A DNA stretch of 64,000 nucleotides from Paenibacillus sp. BIC5C1 (GTDB lineage Bacteria; Bacillota; Bacilli; Paenibacillales; Paenibacillaceae), in contig NZ_CP135922.1 of the NCBI RefSeq assembly GCF_032399705.1, positions 4,526,001 to 4,590,000 of the forward strand, written 5' to 3'. A model generated the notes under the pieces. That model was not told the DNA's origin. It saw only the letters and a list, made by a program, of their open reading frames with translations, and ran no database searches. Both the position numbers and the translations under genes were made by a program. The stretch's first letter is position 1, and every line of letters starts with the position of its first letter. Positions 43,546 to 51,541 of the stretch are shown here, one piece after another.

Positions 43546-44166
43546 TTATTCCTCACGCCACTCATCCTCCTTCCAATGATTTCGAATCCACTGCCGGGCA
43601 CGATACAGACGGGACTCCACAGTTTTTACGGCCACCTGTGCATCACGGGCAATCTGCTCATAATTTTTCTCGCTTAAGTAATACGCAGTAATAATGTCCC
43701 TGTGCTGGGCAGGCAGCTGGTTGATTCGCTCGCGTAACTTTTCCTGACGTTCTTCACGCACGAGGCGGACAAGTATGTCTTCTTCACGACCGGGCATGTT
43801 CATTATTTTTTCTTCTCCGCCCAGATCCTCAGCGCTTCGTCTGCCCAGCTTGCGTTTGGCATCAATTGCTTTGTGAAAAGCAATTCGGGTTAACCACGTT
43901 TTGAAACCTTCGGATCGGTAATCGGGGAGAGATTTAACCATTTGTATGAACGCCTCCTGCGCTGCATCCTGTGCTTCCTGATCGTTCCGTAATACGGAGT
44001 AGGCCACATGGTATACATGCTGGCTGTACTTATCAATCAACAAACGCATCTGGGATGTATCGCCTTGACGGATTTGTTCGATTAAGCGCGCTTCATCAAT
44101 AACTCTCCCCTCCTCTCCACTACAATAGACGACAACTGGTTTATGGAACCCTGCATATTCATTCAA
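43546..44166 (-). CDS. ECF RNA polymerase sigma factor
   Basis: The protein has up to 206 residues. Region 2 is seen as YSVLRNDQEAQDAAQEAFIQ with GFKTWLTRIAFHKAIDAKR, and region 4 as YYLSEKNYEQIARDAQVAVK with TVESRLYRARQWIRNHW. It directs RNA polymerase to stress promoters when released by its anti-sigma factor, probably the next gene. The ATG at 44166 lacks a ribosome binding site. A perfect purine-rich site (44101-44118) lies in frame just before codons GTT-ATT-GAT, so translation may start near 44100 at a rare codon. An inverted repeat, AGTTCAA-CT-TTGAACT (44201-44216), lies upstream. Confidence 0.9.
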   Translation of the reverse strand: MNEYAGFHKPVVVYCSGEEGRVIDEARLIEQIRQGDTSQMRLLIDKYSQHVYHVAYSVLRNDQEAQDAAQEAFIQMVKSLPDYRSEGFKTWLTRIAFHKAIDAKRKLGRRSAEDLGGEEKIMNMPGREEDILVRLVREERQEKLRERINQLPAQHRDIITAYYLSEKNYEQIARDAQVAVKTVESRLYRARQWIRNHWKEDEWREE

Positions 44167-44247
44167 TTTTTTATAAAAGGTTGCACATTGCCTGAAAAGT
44201 AGTTCAACTTTGAACTTAACATGTCTGACTTAACATCTCTATAATCT

Positions 44248-44285
44248 AAAAAAACAGGCTCAGAATATCTTCTGGCCTGTTTTTT
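44248..44285 (-). terminator. Intrinsic terminator after dnaD
   Basis: AAAACAGGC (44251-44259) pairs with GCCTGTTTT (44275-44283), with an A-run before and T-run after. It serves the asnS-dnaD transcript. Confidence 0.85.
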
Positions 44286-44327
44286 GGTTTATTCTGAATG
44301 AAGATGTTGCTTGATCTAACTTCGGTA

Positions 44328-45050
44328 TTAACGCCCTCCGTTACGAAACCGCTGCGTATATGCCTTGGCGTCCTGCACATTCTTCACGCGGTTACGGCTC
44401 CATTCAAGCAGAATTCGATCGATATAGCGGAAATGGACTTTGCCAGCAAACACCGCTTCCTTCAATGCCATGAGAATCAGTTCCTCCTGATAGCGATCCT
44501 GATCCAGCCAGCTGGATATCGTCTCGCATTCCATCGGGGAAAGCGGGCGGCCAAATTCTTTTTCAAAAATAGAGAACATATTTCGTTCTTCCTCTTCTTT
44601 TTGAACACTGTTCGAATCGGGGTGCAATGCATTACTGTCCAGCTGCTGCTTGCGGGCCACGGCCATATCGTCTGCTATACATCCTGCCAGCTTGGCATGT
44701 AATCCGTGCAGATCATAACGTTCATACTGAATGTCACGCTCTTCATCCCGATGCTCGTCAATGTGAATGTACCCGTCTCTCATGAGACGTTGCAGCATTC
44801 TGGCGATACCTTCAGGGGCAAGACCCATACGGGTAGCAAGCTCTTCAAGCGTTGGAAACTCATTGAATTCAACTTGCCGGAATCCAAATAATTGAATCAG
44901 CAGAAGTACCTCTGCGTCACTTAACCCCAGCTGATGATAATTGCGCAATAAGGCATATGGGAGCTGCGCTGTCCCTGATGCCATACCGTATGCCGCCCCA
45001 TTCAACCAGGCTTTGGAGCCGGTCTCTTCCATGAACTCGCGGTTAAGCAT
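44328..45050 (-). CDS. dnaD: DnaD-domain replication initiation protein
   Basis: The 240-residue protein has an N-terminal winged-helix DDBH1 domain (LPYALLRNYHQLGLSDAEVL, LEELATRMGLAPEGIARMLQ) and a C-terminal DDBH2 DnaD domain (about 150-235, FEKEFGRPLSPMECETISSW and FRYIDRILLEWSRNRVK). DnaD helps load the replicative helicase at oriC with DnaB and DnaI. It starts on the last base of the asnS stop codon (TAATG), as in the B. subtilis asnS-dnaD pair, though nth does not follow here. Confidence 0.94.
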   Translation of the reverse strand: MLNREFMEETGSKAWLNGAAYGMASGTAQLPYALLRNYHQLGLSDAEVLLLIQLFGFRQVEFNEFPTLEELATRMGLAPEGIARMLQRLMRDGYIHIDEHRDEERDIQYERYDLHGLHAKLAGCIADDMAVARKQQLDSNALHPDSNSVQKEEEERNMFSIFEKEFGRPLSPMECETISSWLDQDRYQEELILMALKEAVFAGKVHFRYIDRILLEWSRNRVKNVQDAKAYTQRFRNGGR

Positions 45051-46345
45051 TAAGGATACAGACGATAGAGCATCCGAGGGAATGCAATTGTCTCACGTAC
45101 ATGATCCAATCCACAGATCCATGCTACCGTCCGCTCCAATCCCAGACCGAAGCCGGAGTGAGGAACCGATCCGTATTTACGCAAGTCCAGATACCACTGA
45201 TATGCCTCTTCCGACAATTGATGCTCATCAAAGCGCTGCTGCATCAGTTCCGGATCATCAATACGCTGAGAACCGCCAATAATCTCTCCGTATCCTTCCG
45301 GTGCAATCATGTCTGCACAGAGGACCACTTCAGGACGATTTGGATCAGGTTTCATGTAGAATGCCTTGATTCCAGCCGGATAATGTGTGATAAAGACAGG
45401 TGTATTGTACTTCTCGGCAATTGCCGTTTCATGCGGAGCACCGAAGTCTTCTCCCCAAGGAATATCGAAGCCTTGTCCATTCAGGAACTCAATCGCTTCA
45501 TCATACGTAATGCGCGGGAATGGAGCTACAATGTTTTCAAGCTTGGATACATCACGTCCGATGGACTCCAGTTCAGCACGGCAGTTTTTCAGAACCGTTT
45601 GAACCACGTGAGCAATAAACTTCTCTTGCACGCGCAGGCTTTCCTCATGATCCACAAACGCCATTTCCGGCTCAATCATCCAGAACTCAATCAGGTGACG
45701 ACGAGTTTTGGATTTCTCAGCACGGAATGTAGGACCGAAAGAGTACACTTTGCCTAGCGCCATCGCTGCTGCTTCCATATAGAGCTGTCCACTTTGCGTC
45801 AGATAAGCATCTTCATCAAAGTACTTGATGTGGAACAGATTCGTCGTTCCTTCAGCAGATGAAGGTGTAAGAATTGGAGGATCAACCTGTGTGAATCCGT
45901 TACCATCAAAGAACTGCTGAACAGCGCGAATGATCTCTGCACGAATAACCATAATCGCACGTTGTTTCGTTGAACGCAGCCACAGATGGCGATGATCCAT
46001 CAGGAAATCTACTCCGTGTTCTTTCGGAGTAATTGGATAGTTCTCAGTCAGATGGATAATGTCCACACCAGTAACCGTCATCTCATAACCGGACGCACTA
46101 CGTGGTTCTTCGCGGATAATACCCGTTACATACAATGAACTTTCCTGAGTCAAGCTCTTGGCAGCATTCCAGATATCTTCGCTGACTTCACTCTTGACCA
46201 CTACTCCTTGAATATATCCGGTTCCATCACGCAGTTGCAAAAATTGAATTTTGCCGCTGGAACGTTTGTTGTTAATCCAGGCGCCGATCTTAACCGTCTC
46301 GCCCACATGCTCACTCACATTACGAATTACACAATCCGTACTCAT
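45050..46345 (-). CDS. asnS: Asparaginyl-tRNA synthetase
   Basis: AsnS charges tRNA-Asn. The 431 residues comprise an OB-fold anticodon domain (about 1-110, [20 protein letters not shown]) and a class IIb catalytic domain. Motif 2 is [32 protein letters not shown] lies in the ATP-site region and motif 3 is [22 protein letters not shown] precedes the ATG. Downstream dnaD is co-transcribed. No T-box leader is seen in the 101 bases before it. Confidence 0.97.
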   Translation of the reverse strand: MSTDCVIRNVSEHVGETVKIGAWINNKRSSGKIQFLQLRDGTGYIQGVVVKSEVSEDIWNAAKSLTQESSLYVTGIIREEPRSASGYEMTVTGVDIIHLTENYPITPKEHGVDFLMDHRHLWLRSTKQRAIMVIRAEIIRAVQQFFDGNGFTQVDPPILTPSSAEGTTNLFHIKYFDEDAYLTQSGQLYMEAAAMALGKVYSFGPTFRAEKSKTRRHLIEFWMIEPEMAFVDHEESLRVQEKFIAHVVQTVLKNCRAELESIGRDVSKLENIVAPFPRITYDEAIEFLNGQGFDIPWGEDFGAPHETAIAEKYNTPVFITHYPAGIKAFYMKPDPNRPEVVLCADMIAPEGYGEIIGGSQRIDDPELMQQRFDEHQLSEEAYQWYLDLRKYGSVPHSGFGLGLERTVAWICGLDHVRETIAFPRMLYRLYP

Positions 46346-46380
46346 GCCCTATCTCTCCTTGGAATCCTGAATTTGAAAAT

Positions 46381-46410
46381 GCAGCGGGCAGGCATATGCC
46401 TGTCCCCTGC
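46381..46410 (-). terminator. Hairpin between ackA and asnS
   Basis: A GC-rich inverted repeat centred on GGCATATGCC at about 46390-46400, with outer GCAG/CTGC pairs. It is followed on the minus strand by a weak ATTTTC tail, so it may be a partial terminator after ackA. Confidence 0.45.
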
Positions 46411-46446
46411 ACTTCCTTGTCATGCTATATTCACTTTACAATTAGA

Positions 46447-47652
46447 TTACAGAGAATTCAATACGATTCGGTGTGTATCTCTTGCAATCACCAATTCTTC
46501 GTTCGTAGGAACTACAAGAACATCCACTTTGGAATTTGCTGTAGTGATACGGCGTGGTTCTCCAGAGCGAATTGCATTCAGCGCTTCATCCAGTTCAACA
46601 CCCAAGTACGTCAGCTGCTCACATACTTTTTGGCGAAGAACCACGGAGTTCTCACCTACACCAGCCGTAAATACGATCACGTCTACACCGTTCATTGCTG
46701 CTGCATAAGAACCGATGTATTTACGCAAACGATATTCGTACATCTCGAATGCAAGTGTAGAGTTAGCATCGCCAGCCTCCATACCTTCCGTGATTTCACG
46801 CATGTCGCTGCTGATGCCGGAGATTGCAAGAAGTCCACTATGCTTATTCAACATGGAGTTTACTTCGCTCACGCTCAGTTCTTCCTTGTTCATCACATAA
46901 GGGACAATTGCCGGATCCAGGTCACCACTACGTGTTCCCATCATTAATCCTTCGAGTGGAGTCATGCCCATGGACGTGTCCACGGATACGCCGCCCTGTA
47001 CAGCTGTTACGCTACCACCATTACCGACGTGGCATGTGATGATCTTCAGATCTTCCAATGGACGATCCAGATATTCAGCTGCTGCCTTGCTTACGTAATC
47101 ATGGGAAGTACCATGTGCTCCATAACGACGCACTTTATACTTTTTGTAAAGCACACGTGGAATGGCATACAGATATGCTTTTTCCGGCATCGTTTGATGG
47201 AAAGCCGTATCAAAGACCATGACCTGTGGTACCCCTGGCATATTGGATTCAGCCGCACGAATACCCATCATTGCTGCAGGGTTATGCAGTGGAGCCAGAT
47301 CGAACAGACGGCGAATTTCTGCTTTGGAAGCATCATCAACCAAGACTGATTCCTTAAATGCTTCACCACCGTGAACTACACGATGTCCAACAGCCTGAAT
47401 TTCATCAACGGAACCAAGCACACCATTTTCTTTGTCTGTCAGGATGTCAATAACTTTACGAATAGCTGTAGTATGTTCGAGAATTTCACTAACTTCCGTA
47501 ACATCCTCACGGCCGGTCGGTTTATGAGTCAGAATGGAAGAGTCCATCCCGATCCGCTCTACCAACCCTTTGGCCAATACCGATTCATCCGTCATGTTAT
47601 ACAATTGATATTTGAGCGAGGAACTCCCCGCATTAATTACGAGTACTTTCAC
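46447..47652 (-). CDS. ackA: Acetate kinase
   Basis: AckA interconverts acetyl phosphate plus ADP with acetate plus ATP. The 401 residues have VLVINAGSSSLKYQLYN, VGHRVVHGGE, FDTAFHQTMPEKAYLYAIP, THVGNGGSV-type and GVDTSMGMTPLEG-type motifs and FTAGVGENS. The start is GTG, overlapping the stop of the dehydrogenase gene by four bases (GTGA). pta is not in the window. The link with a 3-hydroxyacyl-CoA dehydrogenase suggests joint use in acyl-CoA or overflow metabolism. Confidence 0.97.
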   Translation of the reverse strand: MKVLVINAGSSSLKYQLYNMTDESVLAKGLVERIGMDSSILTHKPTGREDVTEVSEILEHTTAIRKVIDILTDKENGVLGSVDEIQAVGHRVVHGGEAFKESVLVDDASKAEIRRLFDLAPLHNPAAMMGIRAAESNMPGVPQVMVFDTAFHQTMPEKAYLYAIPRVLYKKYKVRRYGAHGTSHDYVSKAAAEYLDRPLEDLKIITCHVGNGGSVTAVQGGVSVDTSMGMTPLEGLMMGTRSGDLDPAIVPYVMNKEELSVSEVNSMLNKHSGLLAISGISSDMREITEGMEAGDANSTLAFEMYEYRLRKYIGSYAAAMNGVDVIVFTAGVGENSVVLRQKVCEQLTYLGVELDEALNAIRSGEPRRITTANSKVDVLVVPTNEELVIARDTHRIVLNSL

Positions 47653-48521
47653 AGCCGGTCACCATCCTTGTCGTACTTGAAGAATCCTTCGCCTGTTTTG
47701 ACACCCAGGTGTCCTGCACGTACCATTTTCTTCAGGACTGTGGAAGGACGATATTTCAATTCACCGAATTCACGGAACATTCTTTCGAGTGCAGCTTCTA
47801 CTGAATCCAATCCGAAACGGTCTGCCATCTCAAGCGGTCCGTGCTGGAAATTGTATCCGATACGCATAGCGTCATCAATATCTTCAGCGGATGCGACACC
47901 TTCCTGCAGTACATGCAATGCTTCGTTGATCAAAAGACAAATCAGTCTAGACGTAACAAATCCAGGTGATTCATAGATCATAACGCCTTTTTTGTCCGCT
48001 ACTTCTTCTACAAAACGTCTAGTTTCTGCAAAAGTGGAATCAGATGTTTTCAGACCACGAATAATCTCTACAAGATCAACCCGGGAAACCGGGTGAATAA
48101 AGTGCATACCAATAACACGCTCTGGGTATTTGGTTGAGCTTGCAAGCTCAGTCAAACTCAGCGTGGATGTATTACTTGCAAGAATTACGTTGCTTGGGCA
48201 AACCTGGTCAAGTTGACTGAATACCGCTTTTTTCGCTTCCAGATCTTCAGAAATAGTCTCAATGACCATATCGCAAGTTCCGAGTTCAGCCAGATGAGCA
48301 ACTTTGGTAATACGGGAGAGAATCAATTTCTTCTCAGCCTTCGTAATAGCCCATTTCTCCAGTTGTTTATCGAGGTTGGTTTCAATCATGTTATATGCAT
48401 GATCCAGCTTCTCCGTTGTGTGTTCTACCAGAAGCACATCAAGTCCTTTGGCTGCAAGCATCTGGGAAATACCTTGCCCCATCGTGCCGCCGCCGACAAC
48501 TCCTATCTTTTTGAAAAACAT
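47649..48521 (-). CDS. 3-hydroxybutyryl-CoA dehydrogenase
   Basis: The 290-residue protein of the 3-hydroxyacyl-CoA dehydrogenase family has the N-terminal NAD motif GVVGGGTMGQGI. The catalytic His is in GMHFIHPVSRVDLVEII, SNTSTLSLTELAS holds the substrate Ser and Asn, and the C-terminal domain is PGFVTSRLICLLINEALHVL. It oxidises or reduces 3-hydroxybutyryl-CoA (Hbd/MmgB type). GGATGGAGC precedes the ATG. It is the first gene of a two-gene operon with ackA and has its own promoter. Confidence 0.93.
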   Translation of the reverse strand: MFFKKIGVVGGGTMGQGISQMLAAKGLDVLLVEHTTEKLDHAYNMIETNLDKQLEKWAITKAEKKLILSRITKVAHLAELGTCDMVIETISEDLEAKKAVFSQLDQVCPSNVILASNTSTLSLTELASSTKYPERVIGMHFIHPVSRVDLVEIIRGLKTSDSTFAETRRFVEEVADKKGVMIYESPGFVTSRLICLLINEALHVLQEGVASAEDIDDAMRIGYNFQHGPLEMADRFGLDSVEAALERMFREFGELKYRPSTVLKKMVRAGHLGVKTGEGFFKYDKDGDRL

Positions 48522-48556
48522 GGTTCTGCTCCATCCTTTCGGTTCTCTATTTCTCT

Positions 48557-48584
48557 ATTGTACCCTGTTCGCCGAAAATTACAA
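48557..48584 (-). promoter_or_regulatory. Promoter of the dehydrogenase-ackA operon
   Basis: On the minus strand, TTGTAA (48579-48584), a 16-base spacer and TACAAT (48557-48562), 35 bases before the start codon. Confidence 0.5.
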
Positions 48585-48629
48585 ATTTCGACCCAACATA
48601 TAATAATATCTTAGCACGACTGAAATGTA

Positions 48630-48664
48630 AAAAAAAATAACCGACATAAATAAATTATGCCGGT
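48630..48664 (-). terminator. Intrinsic terminator overlapping the FtsH-like gene stop
   Basis: ACCGACATAA (48640-48649) pairs with TTATGCCGGT (48655-48664) with one mismatch. The T-rich tail on the minus strand lies at 48630-48638. The stem includes the stop codon of the protease gene. Confidence 0.8.
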
Positions 48665-50157
48665 AGAAGGGCGCTGTCACGAAATTGACAACGAAATTGA
48701 TCGCCAGACAATACTTCTTCCCTGAGCAGCGTGTCGAGGGAATTGTCGAAAATTGTCCGCTGTTCTTCAAGCAATCGCTTGGTCTGTTCCATCAGGTCTT
48801 GCAGGATCAATTTGTTCTCCCGCATTAATTCTTCCGTAGTTACCATATCCATGTTAACAATACCCAACGTTGTGAGCCCGGAAGCCATCATCGTCTGTAC
48901 CACATTCGTTGCTTGTTCAAAGTCATTGCGTGATCCTGTACTGCGACCACCGTAATACATTTCCTCCGCTGCTGCACCTCCGAGGGCAATCATGATTTGC
49001 TCTTCAAGGAAACGCTTCGTGTATAGAAATTGCTCTTGTTGCGGGTTATGACGTACATATCCCAGGGCCTGTCCACGCGGGCTCAGTGCAACCTGACTCA
49101 CACTGCCAGGACGAACTAGTTCAGCCATGATGGCATGTCCCAATTCATGAATAGCCACTCTTTTCTTCTCTTCTACGCTGGATTCGCGGTCTGTCTTCTC
49201 ACCCATCATTACTTTATCAATCGCAAGGGACAGATGACGCTGTTCAATGTTGGGCAGCCCATCCCTCATCGCGTAAATTGCGGCTTCGTTCATCACGCTT
49301 TCCAGTTGTGCTCCAGAAAAACCATAGGATTCCTCTGCTGTCTTCTCAAGGCTGACCCCTTCCAAAAGAGGTTTATTGACCGCATGCAGCTCCAATATGT
49401 GTTTTCTGCCTTTCTTATCCGGCAAGTCTACCTGAATATGACGGTCAAAGCGTCCTGGACGTGTCAACGCGCTGTCCAGCATTTCTTTACGGTTCGTAGC
49501 GGCGATCACGAGGATGCGCGGTGTGTCAGAAGAGTATATGCCATCCATCTCCGTCAACAGCTGATTCAGCGTCTGATCATATTCACGCTGTTGTCCGCCT
49601 TCCCGTTTTCCACCGATCACATCAATTTCATCGATAAATATAATGGCATTTTCCTTATTTTCTTTAGCAGCACGTGTTCTTGCATCACGGAATAAATCCC
49701 GTATTCTGCCTGCACCTACACCAACATACATCTCAACAAACTCACTGCCTGAAGCAGCTACAAAAACAGAGTCGGTATAATGAGCAGCAGCTTTGGCCAT
49801 CAAGGTTTTACCTGTTCCTGGAGGACCAGTAAGCAGAATACCTTTCAAAGGACGAATACCAAACTTCTGAATTTCTTCATGTCGAATGAGAAAATCAAGC
49901 GCTTCTCTCAGTTCCTGCTTGGCACTCTCCTGACCACCGATTTCTTCAAAAGTCAGCTTGGAAGGTCCTTTTTTCTTGCGTTTACGTTCCTGACCTGCTC
50001 CCACCGTAATTCCGCCACGCATTTGCATCATAAGCAGCAGAGCACCCACAAGCATTGCAGCAATCAGAATAGGAATCATGTTTACACCGATAAAAGCGAG
50101 AAAGATTATTAATACGGGTACAAATCCAATGGCAATTTCTTTCGTCCATTTAGGCAT
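48655..50157 (-). CDS. FtsH-like membrane AAA+ zinc metalloprotease lacking the extracytoplasmic domain
   Basis: The 500-residue protein starts with two membrane helices back to back (about residues 9-46), with no room for the usual FtsH extracytoplasmic domain. The AAA module follows: TGPPGTGKTLMAKAAA (Walker A), SEFVEMYVGVGAGRIRDLF (pore loop FVEM), IIFIDEIDVIGG (Walker B) and LTRPGRFDRHIQVDLPD (arginine fingers). The M41 protease domain has HELGHA with a third ligand Asp in SRNDFEQATNVV. True FtsH proteins are about 610-650 residues. The start overlaps the preceding gene by eight bases. It is probably a membrane-protein quality-control protease with a special substrate range. Confidence 0.9.
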   Translation of the reverse strand: MPKWTKEIAIGFVPVLIIFLAFIGVNMIPILIAAMLVGALLLMMQMRGGITVGAGQERKRKKKGPSKLTFEEIGGQESAKQELREALDFLIRHEEIQKFGIRPLKGILLTGPPGTGKTLMAKAAAHYTDSVFVAASGSEFVEMYVGVGAGRIRDLFRDARTRAAKENKENAIIFIDEIDVIGGKREGGQQREYDQTLNQLLTEMDGIYSSDTPRILVIAATNRKEMLDSALTRPGRFDRHIQVDLPDKKGRKHILELHAVNKPLLEGVSLEKTAEESYGFSGAQLESVMNEAAIYAMRDGLPNIEQRHLSLAIDKVMMGEKTDRESSVEEKKRVAIHELGHAIMAELVRPGSVSQVALSPRGQALGYVRHNPQQEQFLYTKRFLEEQIMIALGGAAAEEMYYGGRSTGSRNDFEQATNVVQTMMASGLTTLGIVNMDMVTTEELMRENKLILQDLMEQTKRLLEEQRTIFDNSLDTLLREEVLSGDQFRCQFRDSALLPA

Positions 50158-50677
50158 TAGGCCACACTCCTATCTGACCGGGCACACGCGGCAGAATGAT
50201 AAACTTGCTGGCATCTCCATCTCTGAGACTGACATATACATTATTGTCATCCATGGCTGTATTTACCTTGATCCCATTTGTAGCCATTTTAGACAAGGTC
50301 GGTGTAATCTCGGTGTATTGCTTGTTCTCCATCGCTTGAGCTACAGTAAACATCGCGCTTCCCCACCAGCTCTCCAGCGCTTCGTTGGAATGATCCACGA
50401 CATCCAGCTTCAACGAACGAGTGCCAATCAAGGTCTGTCCTTCTTTGTGAATATATTGTACCAACCTGCCCAGATCAACATCCGGCTGCAGATCGAGTTT
50501 CAACTGTACATCATTGCGGTTAATAGTTAATTGAACATCATTGACTCCATCGTACTGGGTAACCATCTTTTCAATTGGGCTTTGCACAGCCACATGACGA
50601 TACACAAACCAACCTCCAAACAACACAACGGCTGAAATGACGGCAGTCAGAGCAATAGGCAATACTTTTATCTTCAA
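50150..50677 (-). CDS. Single-pass membrane protein coupled to the FtsH-like protease
   Basis: I do not recognise the family. The start is taken as TTG at 50677, with AGGAGGGG eight bases upstream; longer readings to 50818 have no ribosome binding site. That gives 175 residues: a signal anchor (LKIKVLPIALTAVISAVVLF), then an extracytoplasmic part with alternating hydrophobic strands (QLTINRNDVQLKLDLQPDVD, SLKLDVVDHSNEALESWWGS, VYVSLRDGDASKFIILP). It ends inside the start of the protease gene with an eight-base overlap. It may supply the outside domain the protease lacks; this is inference. Confidence 0.8.
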   Translation of the reverse strand: MKIKVLPIALTAVISAVVLFGGWFVYRHVAVQSPIEKMVTQYDGVNDVQLTINRNDVQLKLDLQPDVDLGRLVQYIHKEGQTLIGTRSLKLDVVDHSNEALESWWGSAMFTVAQAMENKQYTEITPTLSKMATNGIKVNTAMDDNNVYVSLRDGDASKFIILPRVPGQIGVWPNA

Positions 50678-50892
50678 GTGAGTTACCCCTCCTAAATTTT
50701 GGCCCATCCTATAACTTGTAGGCAAGAATATAAATATGTGTACGTAACGTCCTGTGATGTGCCTAACAGGATTTATTTGTGTATGATGTATCCTTGAATA
50801 CATATTTGAGTATATCACATCGTATATACAATATCTAAGGCGAAAATATGAATTTTAACTATTCAAATCCAAAATGATCAAGAAAATACGTC

Positions 50893-50932
50893 AAAGAACC
50901 GGTTCAGTCGGGTTTCCGTCTGCCGGTTCTTT
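50893..50932 (-). terminator. Terminator-like hairpin after tseB
   Basis: AAAGAACCGG (50893-50902) pairs perfectly with CCGGTTCTTT (50923-50932). The T content after it is moderate on the minus strand. Confidence 0.6.
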
Positions 50933-50969
50933 AATGTATTCTTTTCAGACGATAACACGTCTGCTAATT

Positions 50970-51500
50970 CTAGCTGTTCGGTATTGTATAGACCAGGTCC
51001 ACCTGTTCCCCGTTGCTGAAGCGGTAAAATCGATAATAGTTGTGAGTATCATCGTTATAATACACTTGCCATACATAGATCCCATTCACAACACCTGGCA
51101 TAATGCGCTTGATCTCTCCACCCGGAACTTCAGAGCTGAACCGATTTCGAATCTGAGCTTCATTCATGCCGTTCTTTAACAGTTCACCGTGCACCGCATT
51201 GGTTCCCGTCACAGGTTTATTATTCTCATCAAACTTGATCCATACCATGACATCCTGGTTATCCTTATCTTTGCCGACCAGGGTCCAGTATATGTTGTCT
51301 CCGCCGTCTTTTTGCCCCCAGACATACTTACGCAACTCTTCGTGGGACGTAATGCCCAGCTGTTCCTGAGCCGCCTGTATAGCCAACGCTTCTTCCTTGC
51401 GCTGATCCTGAGTCACATAGACATAATAACGCTGAAGTCCAAACAAAATCAGAACCAGGAGCAGCAGCGAAATCCATATCCACTTCTTTTTTTTCTTCAA
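50970..51500 (-). CDS. tseB: TseB/YpmB-like membrane protein (DUF5590)
   Basis: The 176-residue protein has a short basic N-terminus, one membrane helix (about 7-25) and an extracytoplasmic domain of PepSY-like half-repeats (AIQAAQEQLGITSHEELRKY, GVVNGIYVWQVYYNDDTHNY). In B. subtilis YpmB (TseB) affects cell-wall elongation and lies between dinG and asnS, as here with insertions. The ATG follows GAAAGGAAG. The call rests on length, topology and position; sequence memory supports it. Confidence 0.8.
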   Translation of the reverse strand: MKKKKKWIWISLLLLVLILFGLQRYYVYVTQDQRKEEALAIQAAQEQLGITSHEELRKYVWGQKDGGDNIYWTLVGKDKDNQDVMVWIKFDENNKPVTGTNAVHGELLKNGMNEAQIRNRFSSEVPGGEIKRIMPGVVNGIYVWQVYYNDDTHNYYRFYRFSNGEQVDLVYTIPNS

Positions 51501-51541
51501 AAGCCGAACTTCCTTTCCCTATGACGCTGCTGTCCTTGTAA

